Below, one piece after another: positions 7,364 through 15,927 of a DNA stretch of 30,120 nucleotides. Below the pieces are notes generated by a model. It saw only the letters and a list, made by a program, of their open reading frames with translations. It made no database searches and was not told where the DNA came from. The translations under genes were made by a program, and so were the position numbers. How positions within the stretch are numbered: the stretch's first letter is position 1; each line of letters opens with the position of its first letter. Source of the DNA: an uncultured Oscillospiraceae bacterium (GTDB lineage Bacteria; Bacillota; Clostridia; Oscillospirales; Oscillospiraceae); contig CAJUAS010000024.1 of the NCBI GenBank assembly GCA_910584395.1, positions 1 to 30,120 on the forward strand, in the 5' to 3' direction.

Positions 7364-8623
7364 TTATTCCTCGCTGGGCACGGGGGTCTGTGTGGGTTCC
7401 TGAGGCTCCAGCGTCGCGCCCGACTGATCCTCCACCGTCGGCTCGGTCAGGGTGCTCTGGAACTGGCTCAGCCCCTCATAATACGCCTTGGTGGTCAGCT
7501 TGTCATACTCCGCTGTCCGCTCCACCGCCGCGTTGTCCACCCGCTCGCTCATCATCTGGTTGAACTTCCACTCCGCGCAGCCCTCTCTGGCCTCCTCGCA
7601 ATCCGCGTCGCCCCGCAGAATGATGTGATAGCCGAAGGTGCTCTCCACAATGTCCGAGATCTCCCCCACCTTCAGGGCCTTGGTAGCGTCCTCAAACTCG
7701 CTCACCATTTGCCCCGGCTCAAAGAGATAACCGTCGGGGAAGTCCTTCAGTCCGCTGTCCTCGGAGTTTTCGTTCATCAGCTCGTCAAAGAGGGCGGGAT
7801 TCTTCCGAAGCTGGGCCAGAATGGTCTCCGCCTTGGCCTTTTGGGCGGCCTTTTTCTCCTCGTCATATTCCACGCCGGTGTCCGGGTCTTTGGTCAAAAG
7901 CAGGATATGCTTGGCCTTCAGGATGCCCGCGTCCTCTAAATAGGCTTGGATGTCCTCGCGGGTGAGGGCGTCGGGGTCTCCTTCGGTGAGGGCCTTCTCC
8001 ACATACTCCTCTTGGAGCTTGGTAAAGAGGGAGGCCATCTCGTCCAGACGGAAGGCCGTCTTGTCGTTGATGCCCATGCCCTGAAGGCGGTAGGCGTAGG
8101 TCTCCGCCCCGCCGGCGGCGGTGATGTTGTTCTCCCGCTGGGCGGCCAGCTCGGCCAGCTCCTCTTCGGTCAGCGCCACGCCGTATTGGGCGGCCACCTC
8201 CGGGGTCACGGCGATGAGCACGGCGTTTTGATAGGCGATCTCCTTGAGCTGTTCGCCCCACGTCGTGCCGTCGCTGTCGATGGCCTCGTCAAAATTCAGC
8301 TCCATGCCGTAGTAATAGGCAAACATGGATTCATAATAAGAGGTCATGTTGCCCAGCCAGTAGAGGTACTCCTCCGCGGTGACCGGCGCGCCGTTGACGG
8401 TGAACAGGGCAGTGTCCTGCGGGTAGCCCAAGAGCCTCTGGGTCACATCGGTGGCGTTGTCGGGCAGGAAATCCACCCCAAGGCTGTCAATATCCTGCGT
8501 GGGGGCGGGGGTGGGGGTGGGGTCGTCGGGCTGGGGCGTGTCCTTCGCTCCGCAGCCGGCCAGCGCAAATACCAGCGCAAGGACCAGCGCAGCGGCCCAT
8601 AGCTTACGAGAGATCTCTTTCAT
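7364..8623 (-). CDS. Parvulin-type peptidyl-prolyl isomerase lipoprotein (PrsA/SurA-like)
   Basis: 419 residues. A lipoprotein signal (LALVFALAGC, lipid Cys24) is followed by a Pro/Thr linker (about 30-43), an N-terminal chaperone region, and a parvulin domain at about 236-340. The domain opens AKHILL and holds GLKDFPDGYLF and FGYHIILRGD, the usual parvulin landmarks. It likely folds exported proteins on the outer face of the membrane. A Pro/Thr/Glu-rich tail (400-419) ends it. I chose ATG 8623 with AAGGAGG 6 bases upstream, since the signal peptide starts there; the frame is open to 8743 but the extra residues have no role. It has its own promoter (8664-8692). Such proteins often follow mfd in Clostridia; here GH18 and YitT genes lie between. 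Confidence 0.85.
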   Translation of the reverse strand: MKEISRKLWAAALVLALVFALAGCGAKDTPQPDDPTPTPAPTQDIDSLGVDFLPDNATDVTQRLLGYPQDTALFTVNGAPVTAEEYLYWLGNMTSYYESMFAYYYGMELNFDEAIDSDGTTWGEQLKEIAYQNAVLIAVTPEVAAQYGVALTEEELAELAAQRENNITAAGGAETYAYRLQGMGINDKTAFRLDEMASLFTKLQEEYVEKALTEGDPDALTREDIQAYLEDAGILKAKHILLLTKDPDTGVEYDEEKKAAQKAKAETILAQLRKNPALFDELMNENSEDSGLKDFPDGYLFEPGQMVSEFEDATKALKVGEISDIVESTFGYHIILRGDADCEEAREGCAEWKFNQMMSERVDNAAVERTAEYDKLTTKAYYEGLSQFQSTLTEPTVEDQSGATLEPQEPTQTPVPSEE

Positions 8624-8663
8624 GGTTTGCCTCCTTACGGTATCCAGCTTTTGTGCTTTCTTC

Positions 8664-8692
8664 ATCTTACCACGCATTGGAGAGAAAGACAA
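8664..8692 (-). promoter_or_regulatory. Promoter of the parvulin lipoprotein gene
   Basis: On the minus strand TTGTCT (8687-8692) and TAAGAT (8664-8669) with a 17-bp spacer, 40 bases upstream of ATG 8623 and just past the yitT stop. Confidence 0.55.
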
Positions 8693-8708
8693 GTAAACGG
8701 TTTGTAAA

Positions 8709-9587
8709 TTACGCCCGTAAAAACCCCTTGCCGAAAATCTCACTGGAGTTGGAGATCACAAAAAAGGCGTGGGGGTCTATCGTTTTCACATAGTTCCGCA
8801 AAACCACCGCCTGCCCCCGGCTGAGGGCGGTCAAAATGATCCAGTGGTCTGCGTCGGTATACGCCCCCTTGCCCTTCCACACCGTCGCCCCCCGTTTGAG
8901 AGTATGGGTGATAAAATCGCACACCTCGCCCGGCTTGGTGGTGATGACGGTGAAGCTCTTTTTGCGGTTCAGTGACTCGATGACCGTATCCACCAGCGCG
9001 GATTTCAGTACCAGACCCAGAATGGAGAACAGCCCCGTGGTCGCGTCAAAGACCAGAAGGGTGCTGGCCGCGATCAGCACGTCGGTACACAAAAGGGCCA
9101 TCCCCGTGTCCATGGCGGTGTATTTTTTCAAGATCAGGGCGGCGATGTCCGTGCCCCCGGTGGACGCGCCGAGGTTGAACAAAACGCCCGATCCCAACGC
9201 GGGGAGAAGCACCGCGAAAAACAGCTCCAACAACGGCTGGTCGGTGAGGGGCGCCTCCATGGGCCACACCCGCTCCAACACATCCAGCAGCCCGGAAAAG
9301 AGCAGCGAGCAATACACCGTTTTCACCGCAAAGCTGCCCCGCAGCACCGTAAAGCCCAGCACCAAAAACAAAATGTTGATCATGGTGATGATATTACCGG
9401 GGGTAAAGTTGGGGATCACCGCTCCCAGCACCACGCCCAGACCGGAGACGCCGCCGGTGGAGAAGTGGTTGGGGAACTTGAAGCAATAGACCCCCAGCGC
9501 CACCAGCGCCGTGCCCAGCGTCATCAGCGCCCACAGCTTCAGCGTCCCCTTCCAGTCCTTCATTGCCGCCTTGATGCTCTCTTTCAT
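8709..9587 (-). CDS. YitT family membrane protein
   Basis: 292 residues. Five or six membrane helices fill residues 15-200, followed by a soluble C-terminal DUF2179 domain (about 205-290). The family signature is clear: FPNHFSTGGVSGLG, GSGVLFNLGASTGGTDI, and a C-terminal segment with SFTVITTKPGEV and HAFFVISNSSEIFGKGF. Function in the family is not established. ATG 9587 has AAAGGAGA 10 bases upstream and gives MKESIKAAMKDWKG. It follows the GH18 gene by 20 bases, so co-transcription is likely. Length is normal. Confidence 0.9.
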   Translation of the reverse strand: MKESIKAAMKDWKGTLKLWALMTLGTALVALGVYCFKFPNHFSTGGVSGLGVVLGAVIPNFTPGNIITMINILFLVLGFTVLRGSFAVKTVYCSLLFSGLLDVLERVWPMEAPLTDQPLLELFFAVLLPALGSGVLFNLGASTGGTDIAALILKKYTAMDTGMALLCTDVLIAASTLLVFDATTGLFSILGLVLKSALVDTVIESLNRKKSFTVITTKPGEVCDFITHTLKRGATVWKGKGAYTDADHWIILTALSRGQAVVLRNYVKTIDPHAFFVISNSSEIFGKGFLRA

Positions 9588-9607
9588 CTCTGATGTCTCT
9601 CCTTTGC

Positions 9608-10783
9608 TCACCGCTGTGCCTTCTCCAAAATCACGCTCCACACGTCGTAATGCTCAAAGTTCGGCACAGCCCCCAGCCGCCAAAGGCTCAGCCCGGTCAC
9701 GCCGCACTCCAGCGCCGCATCTATTTTGGCCGCCACGCTCTCCGGCGATTCATACCAGACCTTGTAGCGGCGGCCCTCCTCGTCGTGATAAAAGACATAG
9801 CTGGACGCGGAAAGCTCGTCCCAGCAAATCTCCGCATCCTCTTGGGCCAGCCGCTTGGCCAGCGTCTGCACGCCGGGGTTGTAGAGCTTGTCCCCCTTCA
9901 AAATGTCCCCTTCCTCCTCCACCTCTACCGCCACCGTGGCAAAGGAGAGGGCCAGCGCCACCTTGGACACGTCGGCCACCCCGGTGTCCGGGTCGGTGAT
10001 GCTCCAAAGGGCCTCCTCCACCCGGGGCAGAGGGGACAGCGGCGTGTAGGTATCCTCCGTGCCCACAGCACCCACGGGCACGGACTGCCACTGGTAGTCA
10101 TGGGCCATGAGGATCACCTTGTCGCACAGCTCCCCCAGCGCCCGGTAGTCATAGCCGTGATACCACGCGTCCGGCGGCACGGCCACATAGAGGGTCTTAT
10201 CGGCGGGGAGCTTGTCCCTTAAAAGGGCCATAAAGGCGGAAAAGTCCTCCCGGTAGCCGGCGGAAACCAGCCCCTCAAAGTCCACGGTCAGGCCGGTGTA
10301 CCCTTCGGCGGCGGCCACCAGCGCGTCCACGGCGGCGGCGCGGTATTCCTCCGAAATGACGGTGACCAGCACGTTGGAGCTTGTCCCGTCGGGAAGGGTG
10401 GTCTTGTTCTGCTGGGAGGTGAACACGCTCAGGGGGTAGTCCGCCCCCTTTTCCGCCAGCGCGCTTGTCACCTTTTCGCTCCCGGCGGGCACGACCCAGC
10501 CGTTGCCCCCCTCCGGGGTGGTGTTGATCCAAGGGCCTTTTTCAGGGTCGAAGCACATCCGCGCCCAGCCCAAGCTCACCGCGTCCAACTTGTCCGCCAG
10601 CGGGAGCTGGTCATAGGAGGAGATGGCGTAAAACCCGTGCAGCCACGCAAGCCGCTCCGCCGGTTCAGGTCGAAGGGTGGGCGGGCCGCCAATGCACGTC
10701 GTGGGCGACGGCGCAGGGATCAGCCCGCACCCGCACAGCAGGCACAGGGCCACCGCGAGGGCACATATTCTCTTTCTCTTCAT
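9608..10783 (-). CDS. GH18-family lipoprotein, YaaH-like (spore cortex/peptidoglycan hydrolase family)
   Basis: 391 residues. A lipoprotein signal (LLCGC, lipid Cys probably 19) precedes a glycoside hydrolase family 18 barrel. The catalytic strand reads GLTVDFEG (164-171), with Glu170 as the likely acid/base and Asp168 two residues before it, as in YaaH/SleL-type enzymes. VILMAHDYQW (223-232) is the strand that usually carries the M-x-Y/D substrate residue, and GLSLWRLG (364-371) is the C-terminal strand. No LysM domain is seen; YaaH normally has N-terminal LysM repeats. It starts 5 bases after the mfd stop, with GAGGTGA inside the mfd 3' end, so it is translated from the mfd transcript. It probably acts on peptidoglycan outside the cytoplasm; substrate unproven. 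Confidence 0.82.
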   Translation of the reverse strand: MKRKRICALAVALCLLCGCGLIPAPSPTTCIGGPPTLRPEPAERLAWLHGFYAISSYDQLPLADKLDAVSLGWARMCFDPEKGPWINTTPEGGNGWVVPAGSEKVTSALAEKGADYPLSVFTSQQNKTTLPDGTSSNVLVTVISEEYRAAAVDALVAAAEGYTGLTVDFEGLVSAGYREDFSAFMALLRDKLPADKTLYVAVPPDAWYHGYDYRALGELCDKVILMAHDYQWQSVPVGAVGTEDTYTPLSPLPRVEEALWSITDPDTGVADVSKVALALSFATVAVEVEEEGDILKGDKLYNPGVQTLAKRLAQEDAEICWDELSASSYVFYHDEEGRRYKVWYESPESVAAKIDAALECGVTGLSLWRLGAVPNFEHYDVWSVILEKAQR

Positions 10784-10788
10784 GGCCT

Positions 10789-13700
10789 TCACCTCGTTCG
10801 TGCGTAATCCTCCACCAATTTCGCGCCCCAGCGGAGGGGGTCTTCCCCCCGCTTGAGCCGCAGGGTAAGGCACGGTTTCTCCCCCGCCCCCGGCGCGAAG
10901 CGGACGCGGGTCTGGTACTTTTCCCCGCTGCACAGCTTGGACAGCCGCTGGAGATCCACCTCCGCCAAGGAAAACACCACCGTCTGGCCCTTTTGGGTGA
11001 TCTCCGAGATGCCGTTTTGCGCGGCCAAGGCCCGCATGAGGGCCACGGCAATGAGGTTGTTGACCTGCCGGGGCGGGTCGCCGTAGCGGTCGATCAGCTC
11101 GTCGGTGAGGTCGTCCGCCTCCTCCTCGCTTCGGATGGCGGCAATGCGTCGATAAAGATCCATCCGCTGCTCCGGCGCGGGCACATAGCGGTCGGGGATG
11201 GCGGCGGAGACGCTGAGGTCGGCGGCGCACTCCTGCTTCACCGCCGGGGCTTCTCCCCGCTCCTCCAAAACCGCCTCCTCCAAAAGCTGGAGGTACATAT
11301 CATACCCGACGCTCACCATAAACCCGGACTGCTCCGGGCCTAAAATGTTCCCCGCGCCCCGAATTTCCAGATCGCGCATGGCGATCTTGAACCCAGAGCC
11401 AAACTCGGCGAACTCCCGGATGGCGGAGAGCCGCTTGGCGGCGGTCTGATCCAGCACCTTCCCCTTTTTATAGGTCAGGTACGCCACCGCCCGGCGGGAA
11501 GAACGGCCCACCCGCCCGCGGATCTGGTGAAGCTGGGCCAAGCCTAAATTGTCGGCGTTTTCGATAATCAGGGTGTTCACGTTGGGCACGTCAATGCCCG
11601 TTTCAATAATGGTAGTACACACCAGCACGTCCACATTCCCCTCGGAGAGGTCGGTCATCACGTTGTTGATCTCCTCTTGGGTCATGCGCCCGTGGGCCAC
11701 GGCGATGGAGACGCTGTCCCCAAGCTGCTCGTGGAGGCGCTGGGCGCACCGGGCGATGGTGTCGATGCGGTTGTGGAGGTAATAGACCTGCCCGCCCCGC
11801 TCCACCTCCCGGCGGATGGCGTCGGCGATGATGGGCCAGTCGTGCTCCAGCACATAGGTCTGCACCGGCTGGCGGTCGGAGGGCGGCTCTTCCAGCGTGG
11901 ACATATCCCGAATGCCGCTGAGCGCCATGTTCAGCGTCCTCGGAATGGGGGTGGCGGACAAGGTCAGCACGTCCACCTGCTTGCAGATCTCCTTGAGCCG
12001 TTCCTTGTGGGTGACGCCGAACCGTTGCTCCTCGTCCACCACCAAAAGGCCCAGATCCTTGAACTCCACGTCCTTTTGGAGCAGGCGGTGGGTGCCCACC
12101 AGCAGGTCCACCCGCCCGTCCTTGAGGTTTTGCAGCACGTCCCGGGTCTGAGCGGTGGTATTGAACCGGGAGAGGGACGCGATGTTCACAGGATACTTGG
12201 CAAACCGCGCCTTGGCGGTCAAAAAGTGCTGCCGGGCCAGCACGGTGGTGGGCACTAAGATGGCCGCCTGCTTTCCGTCCAGAACGCACTTCATGATGGC
12301 CCGGAAGGCCACCTCCGTCTTGCCGTAGCCCACGTCGCCGCACAGCAGGCGGTCCATGGGCTGGGGCTTTTCCATGTCCTTTTTGATCTCCGCGATACAG
12401 CGGAGCTGATCCTCCGTCTCGGTGTAGGAAAACTGATCCTCAAACTCCTTCTGCCACGGGGAGTCGGGGGAAAAGGCAAAGCCGGGGAGACGCTGGCGCT
12501 GGGCATAGAGCTGGACAAGGCCCTTTGCCAGCTCGGCCACCGCCCCCTTGGCCTTGGAGCGGGCGCGCTCCCAGTCGCCGCCGCCCAAGCGGGAGAGCTT
12601 GCGGTTTGCCCCGTCCTCTCCCCCGCCGATATATTTGTTCACCATGTCCAGCTGGGTGATGGGGACATAGAGTACGTCCGTGCCTGCGTAGGCGATCTTC
12701 ATATACTCCTTGTCCACGTCGTCCACCCGCATTTTGGCCAGCTCCACGAACCGGCCGATGCCGTACTGGCTGTGCACCACCAGATCGCCGGGGCGCAGGT
12801 CGGCGTAGGAGTTGAGCTTTTGGCGGTTGGACTTGTCTTTTATGTGCCGCCGCTTCTTTTTCACCGGGGCGGTGGAGCCTTGGGTGAGAATGGTCGCCTT
12901 CACTTCGGGATATTCCACCCCCGCGGTCAACCCGCCCACGCAGATCACCGCCTGCCCCGGCTTAGGGAGGTCGTGAAGGGCAAAATCCACCGCCGCGCGC
13001 ACCTTCTCCTCCCGCAGGAGGCTCTGGAGGTTCAGCGCCCGCTGTTCGCTGGCCACCAGCACGGTGACGGCATAGCCCGCGCGTTGATAGTGGCCCAGAT
13101 CGCTGACGGCGGTCTCCAGACTGCCGCCGAAGGAGGGAAGCTGCTTGGCCGTCACGGAAAGCAGGGTCTTGGGCCGGGAGGGGTAGCTGGACACGGCAAA
13201 GGAGTCCAGATACACCACCGGCCAGTCCTCCAGCCGCGCCGTCAGCTCCTCCATCCGCCGGGCGTACGCCCCCGGTTTTGGCCCGAGCCGCTCTTTTTCT
13301 ATCAGGGTCTTGATGTCCTCGTCCAACTGCCAGAGGTAGTGCTCCCCCCGCTCAGTGATCCGTCCGCTCTCGCTCAACAGCACCACCGCGTCAGGGGGAA
13401 AATAGTCGGCGGCGGTGGCCATTTGGGGGTAGATCTCCGGCAGATGAAGGTCTCCGCCCAAGGCGTCCGGGTTTTCCGACAAGCCGGGGAGCACCTCCCC
13501 CGCCGGGAGGATCACAGCCTCCTCCAGCGTCTCCGTCCGCCGCTGGCTCATGGGGTCAAAGAGGCCCATGGAATCAATGTCCGTGTCCCAGTACTCCACC
13601 CGCACCGGGCGGTCATAGGCGGGGGAAAACACGTCTAAAATGCCGCCCCGCTGGGCGAACTGCCCCACGCCCTCCACCTGCTCGCAGCGGGTGTAGCCGC

Positions 13701-14172
13701 ACACCGCCAGCCGCTCCACTGCCTCCTCTAAGGAAAGGGGCGCTTTGGCGGACAGGACAAAGGCCGCCTTATCCAGCCGGGCGGGCGGGATGGTACGCTG
13801 GAGCAGGGACTCCACCGTCGCCACCACCACCGGGGCTTCCCCCGCCAGCATGGCGCGGAAGGCGGCCAGCCGCCTGTGTTCCCATTGCTTGGAGGAATAC
13901 CCGTCGTAGAAGGAAAACTCCCGGGCGGTGAGCCGGGTGACCTTTTCCCCGGTGAGGGCCTCCAGATCCCGCTCCAGCCGGTCGCCCTCCTCCTCGTCGG
14001 CGCAGACCATCACAATGGGCCGGGCGGTCTCGGCCCGCACCCCGGCGGCAAAGTGCGCCCGGTGAACGGGGGCAAGGCCGGAGACCGCGGCGGGACAACG
14101 GCCGGAGTCGATGGCGGCCAACACCCGCTTGAATTCAGGAAGGTCATGGAGAAGCGTCGTTAGCTTTTTCAT
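10789..14172 (-). CDS. mfd: Transcription-repair coupling factor Mfd
   Basis: 1127 residues, normal for the family. It removes RNA polymerase stalled at DNA damage and recruits UvrA. Domains in order: UvrB-homology region (1-~330); RNA polymerase-interacting Tudor-like domain (about 455-520, RPGDLVVHSQYGIGRFVEL at the start); superfamily 2 translocase with Walker A GDVGYGKTE near 612 and DEEQ near 714; LSATPIPRTL; helicase C with TTIIETGIDVPN; QIRGRVGRS; and the C-terminal TRCF domain. AAAGGAGGTG lies 4 bases before ATG 14172. It sits between pth (54-base gap) and the GH18 gene, in the conserved Firmicutes order glmU-prs-pth-mfd. Confidence 0.97.
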   Translation of the reverse strand: MKKLTTLLHDLPEFKRVLAAIDSGRCPAAVSGLAPVHRAHFAAGVRAETARPIVMVCADEEEGDRLERDLEALTGEKVTRLTAREFSFYDGYSSKQWEHRRLAAFRAMLAGEAPVVVATVESLLQRTIPPARLDKAAFVLSAKAPLSLEEAVERLAVCGYTRCEQVEGVGQFAQRGGILDVFSPAYDRPVRVEYWDTDIDSMGLFDPMSQRRTETLEEAVILPAGEVLPGLSENPDALGGDLHLPEIYPQMATAADYFPPDAVVLLSESGRITERGEHYLWQLDEDIKTLIEKERLGPKPGAYARRMEELTARLEDWPVVYLDSFAVSSYPSRPKTLLSVTAKQLPSFGGSLETAVSDLGHYQRAGYAVTVLVASEQRALNLQSLLREEKVRAAVDFALHDLPKPGQAVICVGGLTAGVEYPEVKATILTQGSTAPVKKKRRHIKDKSNRQKLNSYADLRPGDLVVHSQYGIGRFVELAKMRVDDVDKEYMKIAYAGTDVLYVPITQLDMVNKYIGGGEDGANRKLSRLGGGDWERARSKAKGAVAELAKGLVQLYAQRQRLPGFAFSPDSPWQKEFEDQFSYTETEDQLRCIAEIKKDMEKPQPMDRLLCGDVGYGKTEVAFRAIMKCVLDGKQAAILVPTTVLARQHFLTAKARFAKYPVNIASLSRFNTTAQTRDVLQNLKDGRVDLLVGTHRLLQKDVEFKDLGLLVVDEEQRFGVTHKERLKEICKQVDVLTLSATPIPRTLNMALSGIRDMSTLEEPPSDRQPVQTYVLEHDWPIIADAIRREVERGGQVYYLHNRIDTIARCAQRLHEQLGDSVSIAVAHGRMTQEEINNVMTDLSEGNVDVLVCTTIIETGIDVPNVNTLIIENADNLGLAQLHQIRGRVGRSSRRAVAYLTYKKGKVLDQTAAKRLSAIREFAEFGSGFKIAMRDLEIRGAGNILGPEQSGFMVSVGYDMYLQLLEEAVLEERGEAPAVKQECAADLSVSAAIPDRYVPAPEQRMDLYRRIAAIRSEEEADDLTDELIDRYGDPPRQVNNLIAVALMRALAAQNGISEITQKGQTVVFSLAEVDLQRLSKLCSGEKYQTRVRFAPGAGEKPCLTLRLKRGEDPLRWGAKLVEDYARTR

Positions 14173-14188
14173 TGTCCCACCTCCTTTG

Positions 14189-14225
14189 GCTAATATTTGT
14201 TAGGCAAATGGCTAATAGCCATTAG
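14189..14225. repeat. GCTAA/TTAGC inverted-repeat cluster between pth and mfd
   Basis: GCTAATATTTGTTAGGC (14189-14205) and GGCTAATAGCCATTAGG (14210-14226) are both imperfect palindromes on TAA/TTA half-sites. The first differs at only two of 17 positions from GCTAATATCTGTTAGCC at 19411-19427. Nature unknown: a small dispersed repeat or a regulator site. Confidence 0.4.
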
Positions 14226-14226
14226 G

Positions 14227-14823
14227 TTAACGGCGGTTTACCTGTTCGCTGGCCCGCTCCACGCCTTTTCCCAAAATCAGCGGGATGGCCTTGGCGGCGC
14301 GCTTCACCCCATCGTCCACGGCCTTGGCGTCCTCCCCGGCGGGGCGGGACAGCACCCAGTCCGCCAGATCGTAGTCCGGGCGGGGCTTTCCCCCCACGCC
14401 CACGCGCAGGCGGGGGTAATTGTCGCCGCCCAAATGCTGTTGGATGCTTTTCAGGCCGTTATGCCCGCCGGCAGAGCCTTGGGCGCGCAGGCGCAGCTTG
14501 CCGGGGGGCAGAGCGATATCGTCGCATACCACCAGCACCCGTTCAGGGGGCAGCTTGTAAAACCGTGCCGCCTCCCCCACGGCCTCCCCGGAGAGGTTCA
14601 TATAGGTGACCGGCTTCATCAGCATGGCCTTTTGCCCTCCCACGTCGGTCACATGGGTCAGCGCCTTGAACTTGAGCCGCTGGATGGGCACGTTCAGCTC
14701 CTCTGCCAGCGCGTCGGCCACATCCCAAGCCACGTTGTGCCGGGTGTGTTCATACTGGTCGCCGGGATTGCCCAAAAAAACGATGAGCCACTCCACCCCG
14801 GCGGACTTTTTCCCGAAAAACAT
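14227..14823 (-). CDS. pth: Peptidyl-tRNA hydrolase
   Basis: 198 residues. It frees tRNA from peptidyl-tRNA that has dropped off the ribosome. Motifs: FLGNPGDQYEHTRHN (17-30) with Asn19, Tyr24 and catalytic His29; MKPVTYMNLSG (69-79) with Asn76; CDDIALPPGKLR (100-111) with the catalytic Asp; and GSAGGHNGLKSI (116-127). The short extension MFFGKKSAG before the first strand is slightly longer than usual. AGAGGTGA lies 4 bases upstream of ATG 14823. It belongs to the prs-pth-mfd series; a strong hairpin separates it from prs. Confidence 0.95.
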   Translation of the reverse strand: MFFGKKSAGVEWLIVFLGNPGDQYEHTRHNVAWDVADALAEELNVPIQRLKFKALTHVTDVGGQKAMLMKPVTYMNLSGEAVGEAARFYKLPPERVLVVCDDIALPPGKLRLRAQGSAGGHNGLKSIQQHLGGDNYPRLRVGVGGKPRPDYDLADWVLSRPAGEDAKAVDDGVKRAAKAIPLILGKGVERASEQVNRR

Positions 14824-14844
14824 TCTTTCACCTCTTAAACCACC

Positions 14845-14882
14845 AACGCCCCATACCCCCGGAGAGGGGGGTATGGGGTGTT
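14845..14882. terminator. GC-rich hairpin between prs and pth
   Basis: Arms 14845-14860 and 14867-14882 pair over 16 bp with one G-T pair and a 6-base loop (core CCCCATACCCCC). No U-run follows on the minus strand, so it may be a partial stop, a processing site or an mRNA-stabilising hairpin rather than a full terminator. Confidence 0.5.
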
Positions 14883-14905
14883 AGGATATGTAGTTAGGTA
14901 TGCTT

Positions 14906-15868
14906 TTAGATGAAGAGCTTCGAGACGGAGACCTCTTGATAGATGCGGTCGATGGCCTCGGCAAACATCCCCGCCACGGAGAGGTACTTGATCTTCTCCG
15001 ACTGGGGGTTGCCGTCCCGGTGGGGCACGGTGTCCAAGAACATGGCCTCCTTGATGACGCTCTTTTCGATGCGCTCCACCGCCGGGCCGGAGAGAACGCC
15101 GTGGCTGGCGCAGGCGTAGACCTCCGTCGCGCCACCCAGCTCCACCAGCGCTTGGGCCGCGTTGCACAGAGACCCGCCGGTGTCCACCATGTCGTCAAAA
15201 AGGATGACCCGCTTGCCCGACACCTCGCCGATGATGTTCATCACCTCGCAGGAGTTGGCCTTGGGGCGGCGCTTATCCACGATGGCAAGGCCCATGCCCA
15301 GCTTCTGGGCAAAGGCGCGGGCGCGGCTCACGCTGCCCACGTCGGGGGAGACCACCACAATATCCTCGTGATCCACGCCGAACTTCTCGGTGTAGTAGTC
15401 CACAAAGATGGGGTTGCCCAGCAGGTTGTCCACGGGGATGTCAAAAAAGCCTTGGATCTGGGAGGCGTGAAGATCCATGGTCAGCACCCTGTCTGCCCCG
15501 GCGCGCATGATGAGGTTGGCCACCAGCTTGGCGGAGATGGGGTCGCGGGGCTTGGCCTTGCGGTCCTGACGGGCGTAGCCGAAATAGGGCATCACGGCGG
15601 TGATCCGCCCGGCGGAGGCCCGCTTGAGGGCGTCGATCATAATGAGCAGCTCCATCAGGTGGTCGTTCACCGGATAGCAGGTGGACTGCACCACGAACAC
15701 ATCCGAGCCGCGGACGGTCTCGTAGATGGAGGTGTAGCTCTCTCCGTCGGAGAAGCAGCCCACCTCTGCGTTGCCCAGACTGGTGCCCAGACGGCGGCAG
15801 ATGGCCTCCGCCAGCGGCTTGTTTGCGTTGCCGGAGAAAATTTTGATGTCCTTCCCGTGTGCGATCAT
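14906..15868 (-). CDS. prs: Ribose-phosphate pyrophosphokinase
   Basis: 320 residues, normal length. It makes PRPP from ribose 5-phosphate and ATP, feeding nucleotide, histidine and tryptophan synthesis. Landmarks: IFSGNANKPLAEAI near the start; FSDGES; MPYFGYARQDRKA with the ATP-binding Arg-Gln-Asp; TMDLHASQIQGFFDIPVDNL; VVSPDVGSVSRARAFA; and the PRPP loop ILFDDMVDTGGSL. DNL replaces the more usual DHL of the flexible loop. The ribosome site AAGGGG lies 9 bases upstream of ATG 15868. It lies between the glmU-like gene (59-base gap) and pth. Confidence 0.96.
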   Translation of the reverse strand: MIAHGKDIKIFSGNANKPLAEAICRRLGTSLGNAEVGCFSDGESYTSIYETVRGSDVFVVQSTCYPVNDHLMELLIMIDALKRASAGRITAVMPYFGYARQDRKAKPRDPISAKLVANLIMRAGADRVLTMDLHASQIQGFFDIPVDNLLGNPIFVDYYTEKFGVDHEDIVVVSPDVGSVSRARAFAQKLGMGLAIVDKRRPKANSCEVMNIIGEVSGKRVILFDDMVDTGGSLCNAAQALVELGGATEVYACASHGVLSGPAVERIEKSVIKEAMFLDTVPHRDGNPQSEKIKYLSVAGMFAEAIDRIYQEVSVSKLFI

Positions 15869-15927
15869 TGAACTATCCCCTTTTCCTCTTTTATATGTTT
15901 ATAGTTTTCACTATTCCATACAGCTTT

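Noticed and set aside
8503..8530. G/T-rich low-complexity run
   Set aside because: It encodes the Pro/Thr linker after the lipoprotein signal of the parvulin protein, so it needs no further explanation.
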